DNA from: Perognathus longimembris pacificus
Taxonomy: Eukaryota > Chordata > Mammalia > Rodentia > Heteromyidae
Direction: 5' to 3'
Length of the DNA stretch: 64,000 bases
Assembly (NCBI RefSeq): GCF_023159225.1
Contig: NC_063166.1
Coordinates: 78,641,785-78,705,784 of the forward strand
The position numbers were made by a program, and so were the translations under genes. Of this stretch, positions 14,001 to 22,682 are shown piece by piece. Each line of letters begins with the position of its first letter. Position 1 is the first letter of the stretch. Under the pieces are notes generated by a model. That model had not been told where the DNA came from, did not search any database, and saw nothing but the letters and a program-made list of their open reading frames with translations.

Positions 14001-17000
14001 CTAGTGAAATTGTGTTGCTAACCTCTGTCCTGATTTTAGACAGAAGGGAAAGCTAGGTTATTTCTAAATACAGGAAGCTATCTAAGCATCATTAAATTGC
14101 ATTTAATCAGTAGGCTCTGCCTCCAGTCACTGTTCTGTTCTAAAGTTTACCAAATGTTATATTTGTGCTGTTTTTGTATTTTACAGCTATCATGAGAAGT
14201 TTCTCCCTCCTACAAGAAGCCATAATTCCCTACATCCCCACCCTCATCACTCAGCTCACACAGAAGCTCTTAGTTGTTAGTAAGGTAAGGGCTGGCTTGG
14301 AAGGTGCGCTTGATTTTTCCCCTGCTCCACGCTGTTTCTACTCAGAACCTCTGGCCGCGGGTGGAGGGCCTGGGCCAGGCTCCCCTGTGTTCCCTTGTCA
14401 TGGCCTACAGTGCCGGCTCACTGAGAGCCATGGGGGAAGGCACGTCCTCAGCTCTGGGAGACCAAGCTTGTATAAAGATGGTGGCCCACACCTGTCATCC
14501 CAGCTACTCAAGAGGCTGAAATGTGAGCATTGCAGTTTGAAGCCAGCCTGGGCGGGAAAGTCTGAGATTCTGATCCCCAAGAAACTTCTCGGAAAAGGCT
14601 GGAAGTGGCGCGGTGGCTCATGTGGTAAAGTTTGAGAAAAGAATCTCAGGAGAGCACCCAAGCTCTAACTTCAAGCCCCAGGACTGGCAAAAAAAAAAAA
14701 ATCAAATGGTGTGTCCTGCCGTTTGCAGGATGAGTAGCAAACAGACACTAGTTCACTGGTTGAACTTAGTTGTGATGTTTTCCCTCTTACTGCAGAATAG
14801 ATGGTGTCCTAGAGAATTGGGTTTGTTTTGGTTATATTTATTGTAGTCACTGCATTTATCAGAATAATTAATGGCTTTGTTTTAAAATTTCAGAATCCAA
14901 GCAAACCACACTTTAATCATTACATGTTTGAGGCGATTTGCTTGTCCATAAGAATAACCTGCAAAGCTAACCCTGCTGCTGTTGTGAACTTCGAGGAAGC
15001 TTTGTTTCTGGTGTTCACTGAAATCTTGCAGAATGATGTGCAGGGTAGGCGCTGGAGTGCCTCCCCTCCCCCACCCCGGAGTGGCTCCCCCCAGTCCCCC
15101 CATCAATGCCTCTCCCCTCCCCCCGCCCCCACCCCAGCCCGTGTGGGTGGCCATGGTGCACCGCGCAGAGCAGCTCCGCTTACAGCTGTTCCATGTCACC
15201 TTTGTCAACAGAATTCGTCCCATATGTCTTTCAAGTGATGTCACTGCTGCTGGAAACACACAAAAATGACATCCCATCCTCCTACATGGCCTTATTTCCT
15301 CACCTCCTCCAGCCCGTGCTCTGGGAGAGAACCGGGAATATCCCGGCCCTCGTGCGGCTCCTCCAGGCCTTCTTAGAACGCGGCTCCAGCACCATAGCAA
15401 GCGCTGCAGCCGACAAAATTGTGAGTTTGGCTTGTCTGGAAGCAACTAGAGGTGGAAAATTACAGTTTCTTTCTTCACTTACAGTCATTAAATTCAATAG
15501 AAATGGGAAGTATTTACTTGGATTGAGTAGCCTTTAGCTTGTATTTATTTTTATAGCATACATGAATCATGCATGGGTGGTGGGGTTTACTGTGACATTT
15601 CCACTGTGTAAAGTTTCCTGGTCAGCCTCATTTCCTGTCGCGCTCCTCCATCCTTCAGTTAGCATTTGTCTGTGGTAGAAATGGAAATAACAGCCACAGA
15701 GTTCAAGTTCAGGAAAGTGAGTGGCTTATTGTGAGACTCTGTCCAGCCTCCCGTATTCTGTGTGAATCGTTTCTCAGTATACATTTTGCCCGCTTAGTGT
15801 GGGCGGGTGAAGGTGGCTGTTGATTTTCTGCTGTGCTTGGTTATAGCCCGGGTTACTGGGCGTCTTCCAGAAGTTGATCGCCTCCAAAGCAAACGACCAC
15901 CAAGGCTTTTATCTTCTCAACAGTATAATAGAGCACATGCCACCGTGAGTTTCCCCCAGCTTGTGCATTGAACACGCATTCCCCAAGTACTCCGGAGCGA
16001 GTCTGAACTTACAGAGTTGCTTTTCTTCACTTCCTTAGTGAATCAGTTGACCAGTACAGGAAACAAATCTTCATCTTGCTCTTCCAAAGACTTCAGAATT
16101 CCAAAACCACGAAGTTTATCAAAAGTGAGTAAATCGCTGTGTTTTCGTAGAAATAAAGTAGCTCAGCCCTTACACTTTGTTTATAGATAAACTTTTTATT
16201 AGTTATACATGTCAGAGGTATATATAGTACTTTAAGAAGTTTGTGGTCTCCAAATAATAAATTCATTTCAGATGAAGTGTGTCCTCAGGGTTGAGTGTCT
16301 ATTATTTTAAAAGAAACAATAAAAGCAGGGCTGGGGATATGGCCTAGTGGCAAGAGAGCTTGCCTCGTATACATGAGGCCCTGGGTTCGATTCCCCAACA
16401 CCACATATACAGAAAATGGCCAGAAGTGGCGCTGTGGCTCAAGTGGCAGAGTGCTAGCCTTGAGCAAAAGGAAGCCAGGGACAGTGCTCAGGCCCTGAGT
16501 CCAAGGCCCAGGACTGGCAAAAACAAAACAAAACAAAAAAAACCAATAAAAGCAATGGCTTATGCCTATAATCCTAACTACTTAGGAAACAGATCTGAGG
16601 ATCAGGGTTTGAAGCCGGTCCAGGCAGGAAATTCTGTGAGGCTCTTTTATCTCCCGTTAATCACTAAGAAGCTAAAAGTGGAGCAGTGGCTCAAGTGGTA
16701 GAGTGCTAGATGTAGGCACAGGAAGCTAAGGGACAGTGTGCAGGCACTGAGTTCAACCCCCAGGATCAGCACAAAAACATAAGAAAGACGTGATGATGGA
16801 GATCGGATTCAGAGTGTTTATAAAGGCCTCCAGTATGAAGGGAAATTTCACGCACAGGCTTTCTCAGGAGGCGGCAGGTCTGAGGCCAGAGCTGGTCAGC
16901 GGGCTTCAGTGGGAATGGTAGTTCGGGTTACAGTAAACTTGCATCCTCTTTTGACATTCTGCATCTTTCAACAGGTTTCCTAGTCTTCATTAATTTGTAT

Positions 17001-20000
17001 TGCATAAGATATGGGGCACTAGCCTTACAGGAAATATTTGATGGTATACAACCAAAGTAAGTTTTTTTGTTTGTTTTTAGAAACAAAGATATTTTAAAAT
17101 ATTTTTAAATAGTTGCATTTTACTTTTAAAAAGAAGACCATTTTTATTGGTTTAAAGAAAACTAGCTGATTGGGGCTGGGAATATGGCCTAGTAGTAGAG
17201 TGCTTGCCTTGGCATAGAAGCTGTGGGTTCAATTCTTCAGCACCACATATATAGAAAAAGCCAGAAGGGCTGGGGATATGGCCTAGTGGCAAGAGTGCTT
17301 GCCTCATATACATAAAGCCCTGGGTTCGGTTCCCCAGCACCACATATATAGAAAACATCCAGAAGTGGCGCTGTGGCTCTAGTGGCAGAGTGCTAGCCTT
17401 GAGCAAAAAGAAGCCAGGGACAGTGCTCAGGCCCTGAGTTCAAGGCCCAGGACTGGCAAGAAAAGAAAAGTAGCTGTTTTATAGGTGATTCCGTGGTTCT
17501 GTCTTAAAGGGAGTATGTGTATAGCTTGGTACTGTTTTTAGGCGTGGAGTTGTAAAAGGAAGATCCTGCGATGGGTTTCTCAGCTCCCAGAGTTCGCCTG
17601 CCCTCTCCCATCCCTCCCCAGCCAGGGCTCTGCACTGCGGTCGGTGGGCTGTGCTCTCCATTAGCCTGCCTTGTCAGGCCAGGAGGAAGGGGCTCCAAAG
17701 GAGGTCTCTGGGGACCAGGAAAGCTTTTTTATTTCCCTCAGTGTGTGCACAAAGGCCATGTGGTAGCACCTCCGTGGCAGGGGAAGGGAACTCAGCCGGG
17801 GTAGAGACAGGACAGCTCTTAGGGGAAAGATAAATCCCTATTTCTGAATTATGCCCCCAAACATTTCAGATTTGCTAACGTAGGAATTAACTGGAAGATA
17901 CCAGATTGTAGAGTTCCCAGATGTAGAGAAGCCTCTCGGGGACTCTCGGGCCCGCCAGTGGGAGCCTGAGTCTGCACCGTTTCTAAAGACCAAACCTCAC
18001 CAGAAGACAGTGGTCCGGCTTCGCTCTGCTCTCTGTATTTCACAGAATTTATTGAAACAAAGTATAAGGATTTTGTGTCATCTATAATTGTGGAAAACTT
18101 GCAGGATCCTTGCCGCTACAGTGATGGGACAAATTTTTTTCATACTTTCTGGTACTGGGTTTTGAATTCAGGGCCTTGCACTTACCAGGCAAGGGCCCTG
18201 CTTGAATGCTACGCTTCCATATATTTTGTTCGGTTTGGTTTTTGGTTGTGGTTTGGGTTTTTTTTGGGTATTTTGTTTTTTGTTTTTGTTTTTTGGCCAG
18301 TCCTGGGCTTGGACTCCGGGCCTGAGCACTGTCCCTGGCTTCTTTTTGCTCAAGGCTAGCACTCTGCCACTTGAGCCACAGCGCCGCTTCTGGCCGTTTC
18401 TGTATGTGGTGCTGGGGAATCGAACCCAGGGCCTCACGCATGCAAGGCTAGCACTATACCACTAAGCCACATTCCCAGCCCAAACCTTCTTGTTTTATTT
18501 GTCATCTCTAGCTCTCCCCCTGGCCTGAAGAAGCAGCCCTTTTATATAATCTATTCAGAAGGAGTCCCTTGATTGTAAATACCTGTTATTTAGTAGACAG
18601 CTACTTCATCCGCTTAAGAGTAAATTATCTTGTTTTAATAGAATGTTTGGAATGGTTTTGGAAAAAATCATTATTCCTGAAATTCAGAAAGTATCTGGAA
18701 ATGTCGAGAAAAAGATCTGTGCAGTTGGCATCACCAAGTTACTCACCGAGTGTCCGCCAATGATGGACACCGAGTACACGAAGCTGTGGTAGGCGGCCCC
18801 TCACCTTCAGCTCCCCCCACCCCCACCCCCAGCTCCCGCCGGCTGAGGAACATGGGAGACTGCTCTGATTCTTCCTGGGGAGCGGGGGACTCAGAGCCCT
18901 TTGCCAACATCACCCCAGGAAACTGTACGGACACCTGGAGATGTGTCCCCCCCATCCCCGCCCTCAGATTGTCTTTTCTCCCTTGGTTCCACGCATCCCC
19001 TTCCACACAGGGTCCCGGGCAGGCAGAAGCGTCAGGGCCATCTTAAACCCCCCTCCCTCTGCACTGCGCTTGTGAGCCTGCCTTCAAGGGTTTCCCTGTC
19101 GGCCCCGCCCTCTCCCGCGCAGGACGCCGCTGCTGCAGTCCCTCATCGGCCTCTTCGAGTTACCCGAGGATGACAGCATCCCCGACGAAGAGCACTTCAT
19201 CGACATCGAGGACACGCCCGGCTACCAGACCGCCTTCTCGCAGCTGGCGTTCGCCGGCAAGAAGGAGCATGACCCTGTAGGTCAGATGGTGAACAACCCC
19301 AAAATCCACCTGGCACAGTCGCTTCACAAGCTGTCCACGGCCTGTCCGGGAAGGGTGAGTGGGGGGGGAGGGTGCTGGGGGCGGGCCGCAGGACATCAGT
19401 GTTCTCAGTGTCGTTGCACGCACAGCCTCCCAACAAGCTTACAGAAAACTTCCTTTAAAGGCGCAGCTCTTCTTCCCTCCTGTTTTTTGTTCTAGAATCA
19501 CTTGAGGAGAGGGAAATTATATTTAGCCCGCTACCCTCTCTCTGTATTGGCCTTGAAGTGCTGTACACAGGGGTTTCCGTTCGGCCCAGCCAGTGCCATC
19601 CATAGAGCCTTGTGCCTAGCAGCTGTTACAGCTGCTTCGTCTTGAACTGTTCATCTTTTTGTTTATGGAGAAGCTCAGACATGCATGGAAGCGGCCCGGC
19701 AAGCCCTGTGCCCGCTGTGCTTGCTTTATATCCACACCGGTGTGCACTGTCGTCCTCCTCTAGTGCTAGTGCTCCCCATGTCGGGGTGGCGGGTGTGCCG
19801 TCCCCCGTCCCTGTCCCCCCTCCCCCCCCACCACCACTGGAAGCCTGGGCTGGTCTCAACCCCCCGCGTCCCTGAGTGGCTGGGGTTACAGGCGTGAGTC
19901 ACTGCACCGGCCTGCACTGGCTCCCCACCCCGTTTTGGTCGGTTAACCATTTCCAGGTTTTTGGTGGTTAGAGATAAGAGTCTCCAAATCCTGCCCGGGC

Positions 20001-20532
20001 TGGCTTTGAACCAAGTTCCTCAGACCTCAGCGTCCTGTGTAGCTAGGATTACAGGTGTGAGCCACTGGTTCCCTAGACTGCCCTTTTTCTTTTTCTTTTT
20101 TTTTTTTTTTTTTTTTTTTTTGCCAGTCCTGGGGCTTGAACTCAGGGCCTGAGCACTGTCCCTGGCTTCTTTTGCTCAAGGCTAGCACTCTGCCACTTGA
20201 GCCACAGCGCCACCTCTGGCTTTTTCTGTGTATGTGATACTGAGGAATGGAACCCAGGGCTTCTTGTGTGCTAGGCAGGCGCTCTAGCGCTAAGCTACAT
20301 CCACTTCAGGAGGTGAATGCAGACGAGGCGCCTGAACCTGCGGTTGACAGTGAGGGAGATGGCGGGCAGCTCCGGCGGGACCAGGTGGGGACAGGGCGTC
20401 GAGCAGGTACCGAGGACAGCGCCTGTGGTCCCCTCCCTGCAGGTCCCCTCCATGGTGAGCACCAGCCTGAACGCGGAGGCGCTGCAGTATCTGCAGGGTT
20501 ACCTCCAGGCGGCCAGCGTGACGCTGCTGTGA
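1903..20532 (+). CDS. CSE1L: CSE1L (exportin-2 / CAS), C-terminal 715 residues in 17 exons
   Basis: Exportin-2 is a HEAT-repeat karyopherin. With RanGTP it carries importin-alpha out of the nucleus after cargo release. Seventeen exons were assembled by reading frame and GT/AG boundaries: 1903-2070, 2172-2301, 3426-3491, 5357-5559, 5973-6057, 9521-9582, 11537-11673, 12582-12685, 14187-14284, 14894-15044, 15212-15420, 15847-15944, 16039-16124, 16975-17056, 18642-18788, 19123-19354, 20443-20532. They sum to 2148 bases, that is 715 residues plus TGA, with every intron phase compatible. This fits residues 257-971 of the 971-residue family protein with no gap, so these are probably exons 9-25 of the usual 25. 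The first 256 codons and the promoter lie left of the window. Compared with remembered human protein only scattered conservative changes are visible. No frameshift or stop was seen. Confidence 0.97.
2172..2301 (+). CDS. CSE1L: CSE1L exon, residues 313-355 plus one base
   Basis: Encodes [20 protein letters not shown] through NMEFR, then the first base of an Ala codon. The intron before it is only 101 bases. The donor is gtaacta. The next intron (2302-3425) holds one reversed B1-Geo SINE at 2934-3135. Confidence 0.96.
2934..3135 (-). repeat. B1-Geo composite SINE
   Basis: Reversed Geo plus linker plus truncated B1 part in the 1.1-kb CSE1L intron. Confidence 0.82.
3426..3491 (+). CDS. CSE1L: CSE1L exon, residues 356-377 plus one base
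   Basis: A 66-base exon reading [19 protein letters not shown], then EGS and the first base of an Asp codon. The acceptor is tccttgtag and the donor gtatgt. It is the acidic linker-like stretch between HEAT repeats. Confidence 0.95.
3635..3861 (-). repeat. IDL-Geo SINE
   Basis: Reversed full dimer with an AT-rich tail at 3635-3671 and the 'gccactaggccatagtccca' left end. Confidence 0.88.
3950..4990 (-). mobile_element. LINE-1 3' fragment (ORF2 end and 3' UTR)
   Basis: Plus-strand text from about 4420 to 4950 is the complement of the classic L1 ORF2 C-terminal region (segments matching the L1 'ttccattgtgtatag', 'ttggctgttgtgaatggtgc' and 'ttgcattcccaccagcagtg' blocks). 3950-4200 matches the 3' end of the L1 at 61020-61400 in reverse. 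It is 5'-truncated with a broken reading frame. Confidence 0.85.
5138..5329 (-). repeat. Old B1-like composite SINE
   Basis: Strongly diverged reversed copy next to a GT microsatellite (5087-5121). It ends 'gagccaccagtgcctggc'. Confidence 0.6.
5357..5559 (+). CDS. CSE1L: CSE1L exon, residues 378-445
   Basis: Encodes [20 protein letters not shown] onward to [10 protein letters not shown]. The frame closes to phase 0 at the donor gtaaat. The intron before it (3492-5356) carries an IDL-Geo SINE, a LINE-1 3' fragment and an old reversed SINE that ends 27 bases before the exon. Confidence 0.97.
5973..6057 (+). CDS. CSE1L: CSE1L exon, residues 446-473 plus one base
   Basis: Reads [19 protein letters not shown], then [10 protein letters not shown] recall human having Ala where the first Asn-flanking Ser pair is SS here (LKSAN against LKSSN), a conservative change. 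The donor is gtgagttt. Confidence 0.95.
6236..6440 (+). repeat. IDL-Geo SINE with target duplication
   Basis: Left monomer is 'gctggggatatgg', right monomer ends 'ccccaggaatgg' and a C/A tail. The 13-base direct repeat agccatggctgtg flanks it (6223-6235 and 6441-6453). Confidence 0.9.
6830..7005 (+). repeat. Old B1-Geo relic
   Basis: Faint 'cttacacctataatactccc' and 'ggtggttgagcaccag' motifs. Low similarity. Confidence 0.45.
7045..7160 (+). repeat. Old B1-like relic
   Basis: 'ggctcatacctataatccta' and 'aggctgagattgggatgatt' mark the 7SL-like part. No Geo part is visible. Confidence 0.55.
7175..7621 (+). repeat. B1-Geo SINE split by a later SINE
   Basis: B1 part 7175-7286 and Geo part 7475-7597 with an A tail belong to one copy, interrupted by a reversed IDL-Geo. 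Confidence 0.85.
7282..7474 (-). repeat. IDL-Geo SINE nested in a B1-Geo SINE
   Basis: Flanked by 'gtgagact' on both sides (7270s and 7475-7482), the target duplication inside the host element. Confidence 0.85.
7624..7810 (+). repeat. Old B1-like composite relic
   Basis: 'gctgggtacagtagcatata' and 'aggtgcagctcaaatgttaa' resemble diverged B1 and tRNA-like parts. Confidence 0.4.
8518..8720 (+). repeat. IDL-Geo SINE, 'gagcgggaag' subtype, young
   Basis: Carries ggatacacgaggccctaggt and gagcgggaagaagcc. Flanked by the direct repeat aagaaaagcttgg. Confidence 0.92.
8806..9035 (-). repeat. B1-Geo composite SINE
   Basis: Reversed copy: 'tcaaggctagtgctctacca' then 'ccaccagtgcctagg'. Confidence 0.8.
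9173..9398 (-). repeat. B1-Geo composite SINE
   Basis: Reversed copy with a T-run at 9175-9190. It ends 'gagccaccagtgccccatc', 122 bases before a CSE1L exon. Confidence 0.82.
9521..9582 (+). CDS. CSE1L: CSE1L exon, residues 474-494
   Basis: A 62-base exon encoding [19 protein letters not shown], then NQ, ending in phase 0 at gtaagtgg. It follows a 3.5-kb intron that is the most SINE-dense one of this gene, with at least nine copies at 6236-9398. Confidence 0.95.
9692..9902 (+). repeat. IDL-Geo SINE
   Basis: Older 'ttagcggtacagtgcttgcc' subtype with 'gttcaagccccaggactggc' and an AAAAC-rich tail. Confidence 0.9.
10594..10818 (-). repeat. Old B1-Geo composite SINE
   Basis: Reversed diverged copy: 'accacttgagccacagctct' and 'cagcctccttagtgctagga'. 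Confidence 0.65.
10828..11063 (-). repeat. B1-Geo composite SINE
   Basis: Reversed copy ending 'gtgtgagccaccagcacctg'. It lies directly beside the previous copy. Confidence 0.8.
11537..11673 (+). CDS. CSE1L: CSE1L exon, residues 495-539 plus two bases
   Basis: Encodes [20 protein letters not shown] to TMRGPNNAT and two bases of Leu. The acceptor is tatttttcag and the donor gtaagtg. HEAT-repeat helices of the central arch. Confidence 0.96.
11812..12540. other. Unassigned unique block in a CSE1L intron
   Basis: Non-SINE sequence with open frames of up to 111 codons on the minus strand (12540-12205) and an AATAAA-like gaataaaaat on the minus strand near 11820. It might be an old retrocopy of a transcript. 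I do not recognise its source. Confidence 0.35.
12582..12685 (+). CDS. CSE1L: CSE1L exon, residues 540-574 plus one base
   Basis: Encodes (L)[18 protein letters not shown] to SSENEYIMK. The acceptor is catctatag and the donor gtaggcc. The 0.9-kb intron before it has no recognised SINE but does hold an unassigned unique block (11812-12540). Confidence 0.95.
12939..13140 (+). repeat. IDL-Geo SINE
   Basis: 'ggggctgggaatgtggctta' start, 'ggttcgattcctcac' B box, diverged Geo part. Confidence 0.88.
14187..14284 (+). CDS. CSE1L: CSE1L exon, residues 575-607
   Basis: Encodes [18 protein letters not shown] to [10 protein letters not shown], ending in phase 0 at gtaaggg. LLVVSK replaces LLAVSK of the human protein as I remember it. 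The upstream intron holds an IDL-Geo SINE at 12939-13140 and about 1 kb without recognised features. Confidence 0.95.
14478..14701 (+). repeat. B1-Geo composite SINE
   Basis: 'gtggcccacacctgtcatcc' B1 start, linker, Geo part 'cgcggtggctcatgtggtaa' and A tail. Confidence 0.82.
14894..15044 (+). CDS. CSE1L: CSE1L exon, residues 608-657 plus one base
   Basis: Encodes [19 protein letters not shown] to TEILQNDVQ, plus the first base of Glu. The donor is gtaggcg. It is followed by a short, very C-rich 167-base intron. Confidence 0.96.
15212..15420 (+). CDS. CSE1L: CSE1L exon, residues 658-727
   Basis: Encodes [20 protein letters not shown] to ASAAADKI, ending in phase 0 at gtgagttt. Val stands for remembered human Ile in EFIPYV, and GSSTIAS stands for GSNTIAS. 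Confidence 0.96.
15847..15944 (+). CDS. CSE1L: CSE1L exon, residues 728-759 plus two bases
   Basis: Encodes [20 protein letters not shown] to SIIEHMP and two bases of Pro. The acceptor is ggttatag and the donor gtgagttt. Confidence 0.96.
16039..16124 (+). CDS. CSE1L: CSE1L exon, residues 760-788 plus one base
   Basis: Encodes (P)[17 protein letters not shown] to TTKFIK. The intron before it is only 94 bases. The donor is gtgagta. Confidence 0.96.
16329..16540 (+). repeat. IDL-Geo SINE
   Basis: Near-consensus dimer with 'gtatacatgaggccctgggt' and an AAAAC tail. A B1-Geo copy follows directly. Confidence 0.92.
16541..16790 (+). repeat. B1-Geo composite SINE
   Basis: 'aatggcttatgcctataatc' B1 part and 'gtggctcaagtggtagagtg' Geo part. 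Confidence 0.8.
16975..17056 (+). CDS. CSE1L: CSE1L exon, residues 789-815 plus two bases
   Basis: Encodes [19 protein letters not shown] to DGIQP and two bases of Lys. CIRYG differs from remembered human CIKYG by one conservative change. The upstream intron holds adjacent IDL-Geo and B1-Geo SINEs. Confidence 0.95.
17172..17264 (+). repeat. IDL left monomer, truncated
   Basis: Only the ID-like left monomer and the start of Geo remain, cut by the next copy at 17265. Confidence 0.8.
17265..17469 (+). repeat. IDL-Geo SINE
   Basis: Complete dimer immediately behind a truncated copy, A-rich tail with AAAAG. Confidence 0.9.
18255..18481 (-). repeat. IDL-Geo SINE
   Basis: Reversed dimer after a T/G-rich tail. 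The left monomer ends 'actaagccacattcccagcc'. Confidence 0.9.
18642..18788 (+). CDS. CSE1L: CSE1L exon, residues 816-864 plus two bases
   Basis: Encodes (K)[17 protein letters not shown] to MMDTEYTKL and two bases of Trp. The acceptor is ttttaatag and the donor gtaggcgg. Base composition begins to shift to GC-rich from about here. Confidence 0.96.
19123..19354 (+). CDS. CSE1L: CSE1L exon, residues 865-942
   Basis: The longest coding exon in the window (232 bases). It encodes (W)[17 protein letters not shown] to [10 protein letters not shown], ending in phase 0 at gtgagtgg. Third codon positions are strikingly G/C, unlike exons before 16 kb. Confidence 0.96.
19845..20074 (-). repeat. B1-like composite SINE, diverged
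   Basis: Reversed B1 end twice (near 19870-19910 and 20020-20074) with the linker 'ggtggttagagataagagtc' between. Confidence 0.6.
20085..20305 (-). repeat. IDL-Geo SINE
   Basis: Reversed dimer with a long T-run (20098-20121), in the last intron of CSE1L. Confidence 0.9.
20443..20532 (+). CDS. CSE1L: CSE1L last coding exon, residues 943-971 and stop
   Basis: Encodes [20 protein letters not shown], then the invariant tail ending ASVTLL and TGA at 20530-20532. The acceptor is cctccctgcag. An IDL-Geo SINE in the last intron ends about 137 bases upstream. Confidence 0.97.
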   Translation, partial: VPSMVSTSLNAEALQYLQGYLQAASVTLL

Positions 20533-20972
20533 CGCACGCACGCACGCGAGACGCCGCCGCGCGGCCTGAGCTCAGCTGCATTGAGACAAGCACGGGTTTC
20601 CATTGAACGAGGCGCCACTCCGTCGACGGTAAAGGACACTGGACGCGGCCCTGCCGGCTGGAGGGGCTGGAGGGGCGGGCGGGCGGGCGGCCTGGGTGCG
20701 GAGGCCGCGCACGTCTGTTTGAGTTGAACATTTGCACGGTTTGGATAAGTTCACGTTTTTGGCGGACACTGACTGTGGAGACTAGTTTCTGTTACTAAAC
20801 CCTTTGTTTGGAAGCTGTTGCCGGTTCGTGTTTTTGTCTCTGTATGTCGTCTGTTTCTTTAAGCCTTTATTGGAAATGTGAGAAAGTTTTTACAAAGTGT
20901 AACTCGCCAAGCAGTGCACATTTCATAGTTTCATTCTGTAATTAGCAATAAAGTAAAACCTAAAACATGTAT
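20533..20972 (+). other. CSE1L: CSE1L 3' UTR
   Basis: About 440 bases from the stop to just past the AATAAA at 20947. It opens with a short run of GCAC repeats (20533-20547) and has a GGGC run at 20674-20693. It contains no SINE. The cleavage point is inferred from the signal. Confidence 0.8.
20947..20952 (+). promoter_or_regulatory. CSE1L: CSE1L polyadenylation signal AATAAA
   Basis: Canonical hexamer 415 bases after the stop codon. Cleavage is expected about 15-25 bases downstream. Confidence 0.8.
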
Positions 20973-21424
20973 CTAAGAACATCGAAGGACAGGTTTGGTG
21001 CTCTCTGATACGTTTATAAAAATGAATTTCTTTAAATCTGTTTTGCCCTCTGGACTCCATAAAAATCCAAATTTCTAAATCATTTAAAACTCAGATTAAT
21101 CTTTTTTTTTTTTTTTTAAACAAGGGGGATGCAGAGGTTAATCTGGATTGGGCTTAGCTTCTAGAACTTGGTGGCAGTTCCTGGGTAGCCGCACGAGCTG
21201 CGGGGACCGCCGGCGTGGCTCCGAATGGCGGCTGCCCGGTCCCTGCGCCCTTCCGCCTGCGGGCGGAGGCTGGGCGGAGCTCCGGCGCACGCCACTGGTT
21301 TCCAGTTAGCGCTCGGCGGCATTTCGGCAGGCTCGGCCTTGCTCGCTGGGGCTTGGGGAGTGAGTGGTTCCACAGCAGCTTCCGCTTGGGCTGATTAAGC
21401 AGATGCCAAGCAAACATGTCTACT

Positions 21425-21505
21425 AGAGACTGGCCTAGAACCCTCCATCCTCCTGCTCTCGCCTGCTGCGTGCTGGGATCAAAGGCATAAGCCCCCATAC
21501 CTTGC
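21425..21505 (-). repeat. B1-like fragment
   Basis: 'ctggcctagaaccctccatc' and 'ggatcaaaggcataagcccc' resemble a reversed B1. No Geo part. Confidence 0.5.
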
Positions 21506-22067
21506 AAACATGTCTTTAATTCCTAACAGGAAGTCTGGTGCTTTTATCTGCAGTTGTAGCTCCATAGTGCCACAAGCTCTGGGTGTGATTTACAAGTGTT
21601 CCACTGGCACACCTGCAGCAGATGATTTGACACCTGTTTCTCTTCTGAGACTCGAGGGTGCTAGTTACCCTGCCAGGCACGTGCAAGAGCAAAACGAGAT
21701 AATGCATGTAAATCTCTCAAGCTGAGAGCCTGTGCAGAATGAGCACTCCGAAAGGAAAGCTGCCTAGCAATCTAATGTATTTTTCTCTGAAAATATGGGA
21801 AGTAACAGAAAATATTAAAATTCATTTATATTCCTGACGGAATTTTAAACACTTGGGTTCATTTGTTTCCCCCTCTTAACAAAGTGGGTAGCATTTTTGG
21901 TATACAGTTTTGTATTTTCAACTTCTGAACAATTAGCATTTACTTGGTAAAGCAAAAATGTGCTTTATGACTTGGTGTATTATAGACAAGTTATAACCTA
22001 TGTAGTATGTTTTCTATAATAGTCCAAATACCTGTATGTACAGATACCTGTCTTGTTAAAGGAATAT

Positions 22068-22200
22068 AGACAGCGGCTCACGCCTGTCATCCTAGCTACT
22101 CAGGAGGCTGAGATATGAGGATCATGGTTCAAAGCCAGCCCAGGCAAGAGATTCCATAAGACTTACCTCTACTTGACCACCAAAAGCTGGGAGTGGCGCT
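22068..22200 (+). repeat. B1-Geo SINE, truncated
   Basis: B1 part with 'aggaggctgagatatgagga', linker and the first bases of Geo. Confidence 0.75.
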
Positions 22201-22241
22201 GTGTGGTGCACGCACCAGTGCACTTACACACGCGAGCGCCA

Positions 22242-22461
22242 GCATTTCATGCTTGTAACCCTAGCTACTGAGATCTGACAATCAGGGTTCAAAGCTTAAC
22301 AACAGAGGACAAATCCTTGAGATTCTCTATCTCTAATTGGCCAGCAAAGAAACCAGAAATGGAGCTGTGGTTCAGGTGGTAGAACATGAGCCATAAGCCA
22401 AAAAGGCCTATCTAGATTGCAAGGGTCTGAAGTTCCTTTCCTTACCATCACACACACACGA
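22242..22461 (+). repeat. B1-Geo SINE with CA tail
   Basis: Diverged copy whose 3' end runs into 'atcacacacacacg'. Confidence 0.7.
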
Positions 22462-22505
22462 ATATTTGTTCTAATGGCTGTTTCGAGATAACAGGCTCCC
22501 TTCTG

Positions 22506-22682
22506 TTTGTTATTGTTTTGTTTTTTGCCAGTCCTGGGGCTTGAACTCATTTGGGCTGGGCGCCATTTCTGGGCTAGTGCTCTGCCACTTGAGCCACAAT
22601 GCTACTTCCGGCCCTTTCTGTGAGCCCAGGGCCTCATGCATGCTAGGCCAGCACTCCACCGCTGAGTCACCTTCCCAGCCCT
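22506..22682 (-). repeat. IDL-Geo SINE, internally deleted
   Basis: Reversed dimer with gaps in both monomers. It ends 'gagtcaccttcccagccc'. Confidence 0.8.

Noticed and set aside
16285..16536. Recurrent 60-120 codon frames with phrases like [20 protein letters not shown]
   Set aside because: These are translations of IDL-Geo SINEs in either direction and recur at every copy.
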